Below, in pieces: positions 49,028-59,688 of a stretch of DNA of 64,000 nucleotides. The position numbers and the translations under genes are program-made. The DNA is taken from the NCBI RefSeq assembly GCF_000209165.1, contig NC_009068.1, forward strand, positions 2,480,001 through 2,544,000, given 5' to 3'. The notes under the pieces are model-generated. The model was not told the origin of the DNA and searched no databases. It was given only the letters and a program-made list of their open reading frames with translations. This DNA comes from Scheffersomyces stipitis CBS 6054 (Eukaryota > Ascomycota > Pichiomycetes > Serinales > Debaryomycetaceae). Numbering within the stretch: the first letter of the stretch is position 1; every line of letters starts with the position of its first letter.

Positions 49028-51720
49028 GGCTCTCTATATAATGCGATTGGGAATAATGAGATAGATGAGACTGCTGAGGATGGCAGAAGATAGGGAAGTG
49101 GTCGGACAAAACAGCAGATATTGTCGAATTAGATACTGATATTAGTTGTATGCTAGTGGCGGGCAGTAAGCTCTGCGATGTAAGATAGCCGAATGGAAGT
49201 GTTCTTTTACTGATGTGCCTATGTAGCGCAGGTATCAATAGCTCGTTAGCTATGGCTGGGAAATTCTGGAAATCAGGCAAAGCGACCCAGGCGAGGGGCA
49301 GAGGTAACTAGAGACGCTTATATAAGACTAACAGTGCTAATGAAGACAACAAACACCAAACCGGTCAAAAGAAGAAATAGATAAAATCAATGACTGGAGA
49401 GTCAAACTGGGCCAGAAGAGCCCATCCATCTGATACTGCCTCATTACTAAGGAAGCGGTATTAATTATTTTGCTGTGGACAGGACCGTCGGCCAGGGCAC
49501 GGAGCCCGTCTACTACGGTGCGGCTCTACGGGATTAGCTGGGGTAGGCCAGTCTATTCTACAGTGGTAGGGATATAATCGTACAGTGCCCTACAATAGCA
49601 AGTGAACAGTGTTCATTACAGTTATGGCATATGTTGAGCAGGTTATTTGGAAGTCTTTTTTGCTAGAGTAGAAAGAGTGTTTGAGCTGTCTGAGCGAAAA
49701 ACGGCCGAGATGACTGTTGCTGCGAAAGATCTTACCACCGTGCGAGCTTAGTGACACACCGCGGCTGCTGCGAGAGAATAGAGAGACAATGTCTACGTAT
49801 TTTATGGGGTCATTGAGCTGGCAAGCTTTCGCTACAGAGTGGCTCGATTCCAGCAATTGACTACGTTGTGCTGTTTGTGTGTGATAAGGGCATATAGACG
49901 TATATGGTAGGCTCCTGGGGCATGCTCTCATTGCCAAATTGTGACAATCGCTTCTGGTGGCTTCTGAACTCACCTCGTAAATTTCGGCGCTATTCTGAAC
50001 GCACGCACTAATTTGACACATACTTAGTGAGCGTCAGCTCTGCCTAGCTTCTGCTGAGCTTCTACCGACGCTAGCGAGCAATCCAGTGAGCCTTCGTCCG
50101 ATTCCGCTTTAGAGAGAAGATTGAAAAGTCAAGAGATTCAGCTTTATCAGGCGAAGCCGTGGAAACAGATCTTCCGCCGGGTACGGTTTGCTAGCCATTT
50201 CCTTCACTTCCTTTTTGGTAGATTGTTATTGTTGACCGGCCCAGACGGTAGATGAAAAATTGCTGCGACACATACAGGAACGGATGAGATTGAAAGCAAC
50301 TGGCGGGACAGAGCTTTCGGAACAAAGCCATCTAGATCTTCCTTCGAAGGTGACAGCCGTTCAGATTGTGATCGGACGGAAGCTGGACAGATCCAGTTGG
50401 TCTCATTCCGCCAATCCATACAAACAGATAAAACTTTTCAAAATGTGTCGAGTATTTCAGTCTCTCTTTCTTTTCGGACTCGGCTCAGAGTCTCATAATT
50501 AATATCCGACTCACCACAAACAAAAAGTGCCAAATAAACTTCCGGCATCCATTTCCGCCTTAAGCCAGCCGTTGTGGAATTTCAGGTGGATAGAGTAATT
50601 CGGCAATGTGATTTCTGCTTCTGTTATATCCGAACTCCCTCTCTGGAAACCCATGCGGAAGTGGTCTAGACAAGCTAGCGAAGACAGTTTTATTTTCTTC
50701 ATCTTAACCATCTTGTGTTCATAGGACTTCTTGGTGTCACTGCATACAGCGCTTATCTACTTATACAATTTACTCTTCTATTCTATACAATTATCCAATC
50801 GCCAGACTGGGTAACCCTATAGCATAGTTGAATGAAGCTCTCACTTCACACCGGCTGGTCGACGAATCAACATCGGGTTTCCAAGTGTCACACAAACTCG
50901 TGAAAGTTCGGTAACTTGTCAGACAGCCACTTATACCCACCCAATGCAAAGTCCTCCTAGAAGGCATGTCACAAAGGGTAAAGATCATCGCTCCTTTTAA
51001 ATCATTAGCAGCTATTGGAACGAATCCAAAATACCGCAGGCGATTATACTAAAAGGCAAACAAAACGTAGATGACCGGATTGCAAAGAATCACGGACAAG
51101 CTAAACTAGTATCTCACTTTGAGGGTATAAGGGTATCTCACTCATCAACCAAGTTGGATTCAGTGGCTCTTTTGAAGAGTCAAAGAGGGACGTGACCTAT
51201 AGAAATGATCCTATGAAGTACGTCGACAAAGAAAAAAGAATAAAACCATTCATAAATTAGTGAGGATTCACTGTCCTTTTATAGCTTTTTTTTCAGCCAG
51301 ATCCTCATCGTTTGAAAAATTTTTGTGCAGGAGGCCGGGTAACCCATATTTAAAACCCTATAACCTAGCTTTGCAGAAGTGTGTACTTGGGATTGTAGAC
51401 AATAGGGTTCATTTAGGTGAGTGTTACCCTCCCTGGATGCTCAAACGTAACCCCAGAACTGGTAATACCAAAGTTTAGACATTGGTTCACTTTTGAAGTA
51501 ATATGATGCACCGCAAGCCAAATAGAGCTTCCTGGGCGAAGAAAGAAGTGAAAATGTAGCAAATTCTTCCTTTGCGATTCTTGTTGTGACCAGAAACCGA
51601 TGTAGCAGATGGCGCTTTAGTTATCCTAAAGTCGTTGGAGTCCCTTTTAAACCCAAGTTGTAGAAAAGTACTACATATCAAATTTTTCGCAGCCAAGAAT
51701 ATAACAATGTTCATATAGAA

Positions 51721-51744
51721 GTAGACATAGACGTAGACGTAGAC
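51721..51744. repeat. Six-base tandem repeat (GTAGAC), four units
   Basis: The units read GTAGAC, ATAGAC, GTAGAC, GTAGAC and are followed by a partial fifth. The array is non-coding. Confidence 0.85.
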
Positions 51745-52507
51745 GAGACATAGTCAGATTCTGAATCCTTCCTTTCAATATATTCTACTCTGAACATTAT
51801 TTTTGAAAGCCGAGAGTATTTCTAGTCAACTCTACAAGTCTATTGATGCAAAACAGTTACAGTCTAGACTGGAACCAGACAGACTACGCATGTTCCTTAC
51901 GAAGTAGAAATAAATAATCACCAAGACATGTACGACAGCTTATGGATATTGTATATTTGTGGATATGAACGGCTATATAAAAATCAAGATTTCTAAACAA
52001 ATTACTTTATACTTTTGCAAATAACTGATAAAAAGAACGATTGCAAAAGGTGAAAGTAAACCTGCAGGACCGTACCATTTTGAATATAATTGTAAGGGAT
52101 TACCAGTGTAGACAACTCTAAATCAAAAATATGGTAACACTGCATTTTATCCATTTCATCTCAAAAAGTTGATGGCCTTCGTTCCTGGATTTCTCCTTAC
52201 AACACAGCTTTATCTAACTTTCACCTACTTCTCTGTAGAACCACTCGTATTGGATAGAAACATGCAGGTCCGTCCTTTTGTAGGAAATGAACTGGCTCCA
52301 ATTAAACTAAGGCGCAGAGTTCTAATTTGCGTACCAAAATAGGCGCATTCCAACCGTTTATATGGTCGCCATTGACGTCTCTCAGTTTTCAATATAGTAT
52401 TTATGTATCAGCTTCTCATTTAAACTTGAAGCAAGAAGATTTTATCCAGAGAAAACCGGCCGGTTTATAGACCTACATACTAACAATCCACACTAGTATT
52501 AAATTCT

Positions 52508-52513
52508 CACGTG
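52508..52513. promoter_or_regulatory. CACGTG site upstream of EGD2
   Basis: TCACGTGA lies about 100 bp before the EGD2 start. In Candida, Cbf1-type factors are linked to translation-related promoters, which would fit, but this is motif evidence only. Confidence 0.4.
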
Positions 52514-52611
52514 ACACGCACAGGAAGAATTCGTCGACGATATTTGAAAATCAGGATTTTTCACTCCAACGAAATAGTCTTTCTTCTCCACCAAACCATA
52601 AATCCACAACA

Positions 52612-53142
52612 ATGTCTATCGAAGAAATCCCACAAGGCGCTGACGTCAATGTCATCCCAAAGAACGAAAAGAAGGCCAGAGAATTGATCAAGAAGTTGAA
52701 CTTGAAGCAAATCAAGGGTATCACCAGAGTCACCTTCAAGCAAAGAGGTAACTTGATCTACGCTATCGACGCTCCAGATGTGTACAGATCTGCTGCCGGT
52801 ACCTATGTTGTTTTCGGTGAAGCTAAGGTTGACGACATGAACCAGAGAATCGCTGATGCCCAAGCTGCCCAAGCTGCTGAGACTGATGCTCATGCTGGCC
52901 ACACCCACTCTCACGGTGAAGAAGACAAGTCTCCAGAAGCCATCACTGCTGACTTGGAAAAGGCTTCTTTGACTGAAAAGATTGAAGAAGAAGAGGAAGA
53001 AGGTGAAGTTGACGAGTCTGGATTGGATGCCAAGGACATTGACATCATTGTCGAACAAACCCAAGTTTCCAGAGCCAAGGCTGTCAAGGCTTTGAGAAAG
53101 CACGACGGTGACATGGTCAACGCTATCATGGAATTGTCTTAG
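52612..53142 (+). CDS. EGD2: Nascent polypeptide-associated complex alpha subunit
   Basis: Alpha-NAC binds ribosomes with its beta partner Egd1 and shields emerging chains. The 176-residue protein has the NAC domain (about 15-75: NEKKARELIKKLNLKQI, GITRVTFKQRGNLIYAID, PDVYRSAAGTYVVFGEAKVDD). An Ala/His-rich linker, an acidic stretch (EEEEEEGEVDESG) and a C-terminal UBA domain (KDIDIIVEQTQVSRAKAVKAL, ending NAIMELS) follow. Length matches S. cerevisiae Egd2 (174). Codon choice is strongly biased to abundant-tRNA codons, as expected for high expression. Confidence 0.97.
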   Translation: MSIEEIPQGADVNVIPKNEKKARELIKKLNLKQIKGITRVTFKQRGNLIYAIDAPDVYRSAAGTYVVFGEAKVDDMNQRIADAQAAQAAETDAHAGHTHSHGEEDKSPEAITADLEKASLTEKIEEEEEEGEVDESGLDAKDIDIIVEQTQVSRAKAVKALRKHDGDMVNAIMELS

Positions 53143-53281
53143 ATGGTATAAATGCTGTAAGTGTTTAAGACTATTTAGTAAATGTAGACTATTATCTTCA
53201 GTTATGGAATTAATGTGTACAATAAATCTATTCTGTAGGTCGCTTACGCAATTTTGAATATACTAATTTCATATCAACCTG

Positions 53282-54490
53282 CTAAGAGTCTGACTTTGAC
53301 TCTGATTCTGATACCTGTTTTTCTTGTTCTTCGTGCTGTTGCACTTGTTTAACTACTTCTTTGTCTTCCGGTTGCTCTTCTTCTTGCTTTTGCTCTTGTT
53401 GAACTTCTTCAGATTGTTTTTCTTCTTGCTTCTGTTCCTGTTGAACTTCTTCCTTACGCTCCTCAACTTCTGCTTGTACTTGTTCTAACTTGTCTTTCAG
53501 ACTCGACTTTGCTTCGTTATCTATCAATTGCAGAGTCTTGTCAACCGGACTAACCAGAGCCGTATCAACATGGTCCTCTTGTATCAGCTTTTCTTCATTT
53601 AGTTCGCCATTCATGACTCCACATTTCATACAGATATACACCACAGTGGCAGGATCGCTAGTACCTGGTGGGGCAAGACCGTTATGGGTAAAACAATTGT
53701 AGCAGATGAGAGCATATCGAGACTCCACAGATTCGTTGTTCTCAGAGCCGATTAACATATCTAAAAGGCGATCCTGAATCGATCTACGAATAGGAGCCAC
53801 CGATTTCTGTTGTTGTGGATGCTGCGGCTGCTTGTTTTGTTGAAATTGAGGTGTGTGTGTTGGTGCTACAACATCCCGAGGAGTGATGTTGAGATTCAAT
53901 TTGTTCAATTCTTGTTGACTCAATTGGCCTGCCGGTGGTTTGGCGACGTTTGCAGTTGCTGGAAGCTGTTTGGGCTTGGCAGTAATGTTCTTATTGGTGT
54001 TGTTCGGAGTAATTGAGGGCTTTTTAGGGGTGTCTCCGTACTTATTCAAGAGTTTTTCAGTTGTGGTGAAGTTGGTGATTTTCTTCAATTCCTCGATTTT
54101 CTCCTTGTGCTTCTTCTTCAACCACTTCAATTTGTTTTCTCGACTTCTGATGAGAAAATCAAATAAGATACGAACTACTCTGACCAAAGCGAACGCCGCC
54201 ACTGGAAATAACAAGAGTACAAGAAGTTGGTTTCTAGTTTGATACGCCAAAAACTTACGCAATTTGTCCGGTCCAACGACCTGCGACGGCAATGAAGTGT
54301 AATCGTACGAAATGATGCCAACATAGACGATTAGCAGATATATTGCTAACGATCTACGGATAGACCTGGACCTTAATCTCAATCGCGAAATCTGCTGGTT
54401 GGTACTCGAAATCGATTCTGTCACCGACGTCAACTCCTTCTCAAAGGAATCGGGGTCGAATCCTCTTCTGAAGAAACCGAACACACCCAT
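53282..54490 (-). CDS. LNP1: Lunapark-family ER junction protein
   Basis: Lnp1 stabilises three-way junctions of tubular ER, counteracting Sey1. The 402-residue protein has an N-terminal segment MGVFGFFRRGFDPDSFEKEL, a short coiled region and two hydrophobic hairpin segments (about 48-62 and 89-111). A basic coiled coil (118-138) follows. The C-terminal lunapark zinc ribbon has Cys263-x2-Cys266 and Cys287-x2-Cys290 (YALICYNCFTHNG, VYICMKCGVMNG). The tail (about 320-402) is Gln/Glu-rich with EVQQEQKQEE repeats. S. cerevisiae Lnp1 is 278 residues; the longer linker and tail make up the difference. Confidence 0.94.
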   Translation of the reverse strand: MGVFGFFRRGFDPDSFEKELTSVTESISSTNQQISRLRLRSRSIRRSLAIYLLIVYVGIISYDYTSLPSQVVGPDKLRKFLAYQTRNQLLVLLLFPVAAFALVRVVRILFDFLIRSRENKLKWLKKKHKEKIEELKKITNFTTTEKLLNKYGDTPKKPSITPNNTNKNITAKPKQLPATANVAKPPAGQLSQQELNKLNLNITPRDVVAPTHTPQFQQNKQPQHPQQQKSVAPIRRSIQDRLLDMLIGSENNESVESRYALICYNCFTHNGLAPPGTSDPATVVYICMKCGVMNGELNEEKLIQEDHVDTALVSPVDKTLQLIDNEAKSSLKDKLEQVQAEVEERKEEVQQEQKQEEKQSEEVQQEQKQEEEQPEDKEVVKQVQQHEEQEKQVSESESKSDS

Positions 54491-55101
54491 TTCTCAGCTG
54501 AGGTTAGGATATATGAATTATAAAAATGCACAAAGATATAAAAAGATGTTTCGAAAGATACACTGAATTGAACTCTTCGCTCTGCTGGAGTGATGATAAT
54601 GTTATAGTTTTTAGGGCCGTGCGGCTCAGATCGTCGTGAGGGAGGAATGAGGATGAAGGGCGTGAGACCACTGTGCAAGACGGAGATTTCAGTATTACTT
54701 AGCGAGCCACAGACATCTGGCGACGTGTACGGTAGGGATCCGCGATATTTCACAGGATTCTAGCGAGAGCGAATATTCCAGAAATGTTAGCTAAGAACTT
54801 GAAGAGGCAGAGAAGAGTGAATCAAGATGAGCATACAAAATATGATCCCAATACCACCAGCTTAATTGCGATTATATACTGTTATAAGTCCGGGAAAGCA
54901 CTCATAGAATGGCCCATAGATCATCGCCTTCGACTCGATTCCGTACGCCAATTGCACCTCTCTTTCAGCTCTCATTTCTCTCTTCTCATCATTTGTCATA
55001 TTCTTGTCGCGAATTGAATCTGACATTCGCGGACCTATCCCGAAATATTTTAGAGCTTCACTATCGTACAACTACAATTCTTCTTTAATAATTGAGCAAA
55101 T
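54491..55101. other. Divergent promoter region between LNP1 and the 55102 gene
   Basis: No gene is recognised in this 0.6-kb spacer. It includes a GC-rich patch near 54610-54740. Neither strand has a frame with features. Confidence 0.5.
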
Positions 55102-56058
55102 ATGACCTACACCATCGGTGACAGACGGATAACACTAGACGAAAACTTGCTGGAAACAGACAAGCTGCTCATTCTCGCACACTCCAAATTGTTCAAGTAC
55201 TGTTTGAACAATGCTACGTCCAAGTTCTTGCTCAATGTGAAAAAGATAGTCCATCTTTACACGGATATAGTGACGATATACCTGACGCTTTTGGGCAAAA
55301 TACCCAACTACGACGACATAACCAGGATGACTCGTAATGTGCGAACCAATCTTTCATCGTTGGAGAATGAACTCAACAACATCTTTGGCACTTACATCTC
55401 GGAAGGGTCGCACACTAAGAAAGCCAACTGGGAAGACAAAAACTACGAACATAATGTCAAACGCATGAGCCTCATGATATTGGACCTGGCAATCGAGTCG
55501 TTCGAGATGATCATCAGCAACTTCAACTGCATCGAGCTTTTCTTCAACAGCTTCGACAACTTGAAGAAGCTCTTGATTCCGTTTCTCTTCAAACAGACCA
55601 AATCCATCTTGAAATCACTCCACAAAGCCCACTACTTGTACAAATTAACTACTATTGCCGACGACATCGTCTCCATCATGGAGATCACGCCTCCTATTAC
55701 CAAGCAACTCAAGAAGATCGAAAAGATAACCAGTGGTATTGAACGTGAATCCATAATATTAGAAACAGCATTCCTTACTTTCGACCCATCGCTACAGCAG
55801 TACACGAGCATTTTGCTAGGAAGGGCCATATTGAAACGGACTATCGACGAACGCGACTGCCAGATCATTAAGAGAAGAGAAGTATGCTACCAGGCAGCAG
55901 AACATGTTGTCAGTATACCTTTGACGGAGGAGCAAACCAGTACGTTGCTGATGGTGCAGTTGATGAAATACTTTTCTTATTTAGTGCTATTTCTAGTGGG
56001 GTTGTTTAGCTTGATGCTCTATCGATTGCTTAAGGTGTTAGTAGGAAGGATGACTTAG
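55102..56058 (+). CDS. Unrecognised protein with C-terminal membrane anchor
   Basis: This 318-residue protein matches no family I know. It is almost all helical, with a leading MTYTIGDRRITLDENLLETD segment and several leucine-rich amphipathic stretches between about 25 and 250 (for example IVHLYTDIVTIYLTLLGKI and FDNLKKLLIPFLFKQTK). One strong hydrophobic segment lies near the C-terminus (YLVLFLVGLFSLMLYRLL, about 293-310) and a short basic end VLVGRMT follows. That layout is of a tail-anchored protein of the ER, mitochondrial outer membrane or peroxisome. No signal peptide is seen. Coding status is near certain from length and composition; function is unknown. Confidence 0.85.
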   Translation: MTYTIGDRRITLDENLLETDKLLILAHSKLFKYCLNNATSKFLLNVKKIVHLYTDIVTIYLTLLGKIPNYDDITRMTRNVRTNLSSLENELNNIFGTYISEGSHTKKANWEDKNYEHNVKRMSLMILDLAIESFEMIISNFNCIELFFNSFDNLKKLLIPFLFKQTKSILKSLHKAHYLYKLTTIADDIVSIMEITPPITKQLKKIEKITSGIERESIILETAFLTFDPSLQQYTSILLGRAILKRTIDERDCQIIKRREVCYQAAEHVVSIPLTEEQTSTLLMVQLMKYFSYLVLFLVGLFSLMLYRLLKVLVGRMT

Positions 56059-57141
56059 CATGGACAATTGGTTATTTAATAGTTAAATGAACAGTCTCTA
56101 TCAAGAACAATTGTAATCGTAGTCATCTCTCGTGCTATTTACATAAAAAAAGTTGTCGCTCAAACAGTTGAAGTCTTAGTGGAGTTATATATGCTACAAC
56201 ACGAAGCCAATGACTGAAAACTTCGGTACGATCTTCTTAAACTGTATCAAAGTGCCTAAAGAAGAATTCAACTATATAAGACTGAATATCCAGACAAACT
56301 AAACGACTATTTCACAATGTGAAATCTAACTATGCAAAGTGAAAAGTTTTGGTGTTTTATCTTGAATTTGAGAACATTCCTATAGACTCTAATTGTCCTA
56401 ACTAAGAACTTGACTCCGTAATTTCTATGTAATCGTAGGAGCCCTCTGAGCTCACTTTAATATCTTCCGGCTCCAGTACCTTCAGTGTAGACTGTGCGAC
56501 TAGCGAGATTACCTAGTTGGGCTTAACTATAGGAGTAACAAAATGACAATTCAATCACATCTCCACACCCAGACATTCTTTTCAGCTCAAAGTGACACCA
56601 AATCCATTCCAAAATCAAATAAACTGAAAATTCCTCTTCAGAACAGAACAGATACCATTTAAATTACAAAAACCACCTACACTGGCCTCCCCCATTGTGG
56701 GCTCTTCATCTCAATAAAGTATCCTGCACACACCCTGGAACTAGCCATCTTTGTGAAGTACAACATTCACACCAGAGTAATCAAATAGACCATAAGCCAA
56801 TGGCATTTTCTGCTAGAGTGTTTGTGTCTGTTTCCCAGTGGAAGTTTCCCGCCATCACTATAGCCTAGATTGAATCTCGCGTGGTGAGAGCTGTTCGAAA
56901 CTGTTTACGTCTATAAACTCCAGACTGCATTACCCCTGTTACCTAGATAGTTCAGAAGAGTGTAACGAAACACGAGTAATACCATAACAGGATATAAAAC
57001 CAAATAAAAAGCGTATCATTACATTCTACAAGATAATTAATCAAAACACTTGAAATAATCAAAAAAGAAAGCATATTAAAATTGATATTGAAATTTATCT
57101 GAAAGTTTGAAATTTCACTAATTGAATACCAATAATCCACA
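56059..57141. other. MBP1 upstream region
   Basis: This 1.1-kb spacer has no gene. I saw no ACGCGT (MCB) element, so direct Mbp1 self-regulation is not supported by sequence. The last 150 bp are A-rich leader. Confidence 0.5.
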
Positions 57142-59688
57142 ATGACGAGCACCCAGATCTACTCGGCGACGTATTCCAACGTTCCGGTGTTCGAGTATGT
57201 CACATCTGAGGGTCCCATAATGCGCCGCAAACTGGACTCGTGGATCAATGCCACACACATCTTGAAGATAGCCAAGTTCCCCAAGGCTAAGAGAACAAGG
57301 ATATTGGAGAAGGATGTACAGACGGGAGTACACGAAAAAGTCCAGGGAGGTTACGGAAAGTATCAAGGAACATATGTACCGCTTGAGTTGGGCAGGGATA
57401 TTGCCAAGAACTTCGGTGTTTTTGATATCTTAAAACCGATCTTTGACTTCAAGTATATTGAAGGCAAGTCCGAAACTCCTCCTCCAGCTCCGAAACACAA
57501 TCATGCTTCGGCTCTTAACATTGCCAAACGGTCCGCTGTACCGCAACAGGCGAAAAAATCAAGGACGGCCCTGGCGACGTTGACTGGAGAGCCACCCAAG
57601 AAAAGAGGTAGACCTAAGAGAGTTCCCATGACAGCAGCCGAACCGGTATTAAAACATTCAGATACAACTCCAATAAACGGACCCATGAACAGTATCAACG
57701 GCCCGCTAGAAGGATCGTTTACACACCCTGCGTTATCACGACATGATACAGAACAGGATGCGCTACAGGTAATGGCTGGTAACATGAATATCAAGAACGA
57801 GGACTTGGAGCTTGTGGACAGTGATGATGACGACGATGTGGTAAAGAAACGTAGAAATGGCGTTAATGTTGCATTGAGCCTAGATTCACAAGTCGGTGAC
57901 GACTTATTGGGTTCCAAGGAGTTGTTTGGAGCTTCTAGAGGCTCCTTTGAGAGAGTAATTCATAACCATAACTCCAACAATAATGGACATTTGCAGTCAC
58001 ATGACCCCTACAGTTTTCTGCAATATCACCAGCCGAGTGTTAGCAGCCAAAATGAGACGGATGTTGTTTATTCGGACTACTTCTCGTCGCTTTTGACGTA
58101 CTTCCTCGACGATTCTAAAATACGAAGTAACAATATCCCCGAAAAGCTTTTGAATCCACCTCAGCCTATCCTGAAAATCCAGATAAATCAGCCAATTGAT
58201 AACGAGGGCAACACAATTTTCCATTGGGCATGTTCAATGGCCAACATCTCGCTGATAGAGTTCTTGCTCGTGACTTTCCAGATCAGTCCAGATATCAGAA
58301 ACAACAAAGGAGAGACACCCTTGATGTTTCTCGTTAAGTTTGTCAACTCTTTCCAGTTGAGGAACTTCCCCTCAATCCTACAGATGTTGCTAGAGTCGAT
58401 TCTTTTAGTGGATAAATCCGGAAAAACGGTGTTGCACCATATAGCATTGATTGACAGCGAGAAGAAGTTCAGATTCGCCAGGTACTACATGGAGACTTTA
58501 TTTGACAAGATCATCGAGTCGCTTGAAGATGAAGAAGACTTTGCCAAAGACCCAGACAACAAAAAGGACTTGATAGCTAAGTTCATCAACCACCAGGACT
58601 CTGACGGGAACACTGCGTTCCATATTTGTTCACACAACTTGAACAAGAGATGTATCAAGGTGTTCATCAGCTATCACAAGTACATAGATTTCGGGCTCAG
58701 AAATCTTGTAGGGTATACGGTAGAGGATTACTTAGCATCACACAACTATGTATTGAGGCTAGACCAGACCGGCGAAGAAGGAGAACAGGAGGAAACAGAA
58801 GACTTGTTATATTCACAAGAGGCTGTCAGCACACAAAGCTTTGAGAGTCAGCTTTACTACTCGAAGGTAGCTGTTAATTTACAGAATACAACGTCAAACT
58901 TAATCACAGAGAGGTTGACTGAATTAGCATATACAATCGACAAGGAATTGAGCGAAAAGGACGAGACAATTCTCACTTTTTTCAAGATCTTGAAGTCGAT
59001 CAATACCGAAAAATTGGTGAGTCAAAAAGCAATATTGTCATTTTTCAAGCTTGAGTACTTGATTGAAGATTTGGAGAGAGTGAACAAAGAAACGAACCCG
59101 CAGGAATTGTCACTTGATTTCAAACGTGATCAGATCATCCAGGATGAAATACACAGGTTAATTAACGATTTGACGTACCAGTTCCTACAGAAGAAAGAAG
59201 ATCTTTACCAGCTCCACCAGAAATACATACTTGTCAACGAGAAAGTTCGTGCTAAGAAGTTAAAGGAATTTTTTGACAGCAACAACTCCAACAATATCAA
59301 CAATGGAAATAATAGCAACAACAACAACAGCAGCAATAATAATATCAATATCAATAACAATAACAACAATAAGGCTAACGACGACGAAGCAGACCGATTT
59401 GCACTTGCTACAGAGTTGACAGAAGAGATTATCAAGTGTAAGAAGTTGTCGCAACAGCTATACAAGCAGCAAATGGTAGTGCCTATTCCACAGACCAGCA
59501 TAGATAAAGAAAACAATTCCACGCCTACAGGTAGCAGCTCCAATCTGATTGTGGCCAAGTATCCTCATGACAATCTATTAAGCAAATACTGCCATTTGAT
59601 AGCACAGTGCTGTGGGATGGATTTTGACGACGTTGAAGGATCGATTGACGAGATCGAGCAATCGTTGCTCAAGTCCAATGTCAAGTAA
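57142..59688 (+). CDS. MBP1: MBF transcription factor DNA-binding subunit Mbp1 (APSES)
   Basis: Mbp1 with Swi6 binds MCB elements (ACGCGT) to drive G1/S genes. The 848-residue protein begins with the APSES domain: MTSTQIYSATYSNVPVFEY, RRKLDSWINATHILKIAKFPKAKRTRILEK (read in pieces over about 29-58), VQGGYGKYQGTYVPLELGRDIA. PPPAPKHNHAS follows, as in S. cerevisiae Mbp1. An AT-hook-like KKRGRPKR (about 152-159) comes next. The ankyrin region (about 350-530) holds GNTIFHWACSMANISLIEFLL and DGNTAFHICSHN. The C-terminus has coiled-coil and an Asn-rich run (about 715-755). Similarity favours Mbp1 over Swi4 or Res-type paralogues. Length matches S. cerevisiae (833). Confidence 0.93.
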   Translation: MTSTQIYSATYSNVPVFEYVTSEGPIMRRKLDSWINATHILKIAKFPKAKRTRILEKDVQTGVHEKVQGGYGKYQGTYVPLELGRDIAKNFGVFDILKPIFDFKYIEGKSETPPPAPKHNHASALNIAKRSAVPQQAKKSRTALATLTGEPPKKRGRPKRVPMTAAEPVLKHSDTTPINGPMNSINGPLEGSFTHPALSRHDTEQDALQVMAGNMNIKNEDLELVDSDDDDDVVKKRRNGVNVALSLDSQVGDDLLGSKELFGASRGSFERVIHNHNSNNNGHLQSHDPYSFLQYHQPSVSSQNETDVVYSDYFSSLLTYFLDDSKIRSNNIPEKLLNPPQPILKIQINQPIDNEGNTIFHWACSMANISLIEFLLVTFQISPDIRNNKGETPLMFLVKFVNSFQLRNFPSILQMLLESILLVDKSGKTVLHHIALIDSEKKFRFARYYMETLFDKIIESLEDEEDFAKDPDNKKDLIAKFINHQDSDGNTAFHICSHNLNKRCIKVFISYHKYIDFGLRNLVGYTVEDYLASHNYVLRLDQTGEEGEQEETEDLLYSQEAVSTQSFESQLYYSKVAVNLQNTTSNLITERLTELAYTIDKELSEKDETILTFFKILKSINTEKLVSQKAILSFFKLEYLIEDLERVNKETNPQELSLDFKRDQIIQDEIHRLINDLTYQFLQKKEDLYQLHQKYILVNEKVRAKKLKEFFDSNNSNNINNGNNSNNNNSSNNNININNNNNNKANDDEADRFALATELTEEIIKCKKLSQQLYKQQMVVPIPQTSIDKENNSTPTGSSSNLIVAKYPHDNLLSKYCHLIAQCCGMDFDDVEGSIDEIEQSLLKSNVK
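59283..59374. repeat. AAC/AAT-rich tract encoding poly-Asn in MBP1
   Basis: Runs of AAC and AAT codons broken by single Ser, Ile or Gly codons encode the Asn-rich segment of Mbp1. Such tracts vary in length between strains in CTG-clade yeasts. Confidence 0.85.

Larger units (their letters stand above)
49028..52611. other. Long 3.6-kb region without genes between the P4-ATPase and EGD2
   Basis: Both flanking genes have their starts here. No frame has recognisable protein features; the longest is a 143-codon minus frame at 49590-50021. Contents seen are a TTACTAA Yap-type site (49443-49449), a GC-rich patch at about 49480-49560, a CGGGTAA Reb1-type site near 51346, a six-base repeat at 51721-51744 and a CACGTG at 52508-52513. 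The length is unusual for this window and could hide a non-coding RNA or a decayed gene. Confidence 0.5.

Noticed and set aside
49590..50021. 143-codon minus-strand frame
   Set aside because: Composition (His, Ser, Cys-rich without order) and lack of any domain suggest chance.
51340..51480. Possible LTR or retroelement remnant
   Set aside because: I could not find TG...CA ends, target duplication or coding similarity.
59205..59558. Leucine-rich minus-strand frame resembling a membrane segment
   Set aside because: It is the antisense reading of the MBP1 poly-Asn tract.
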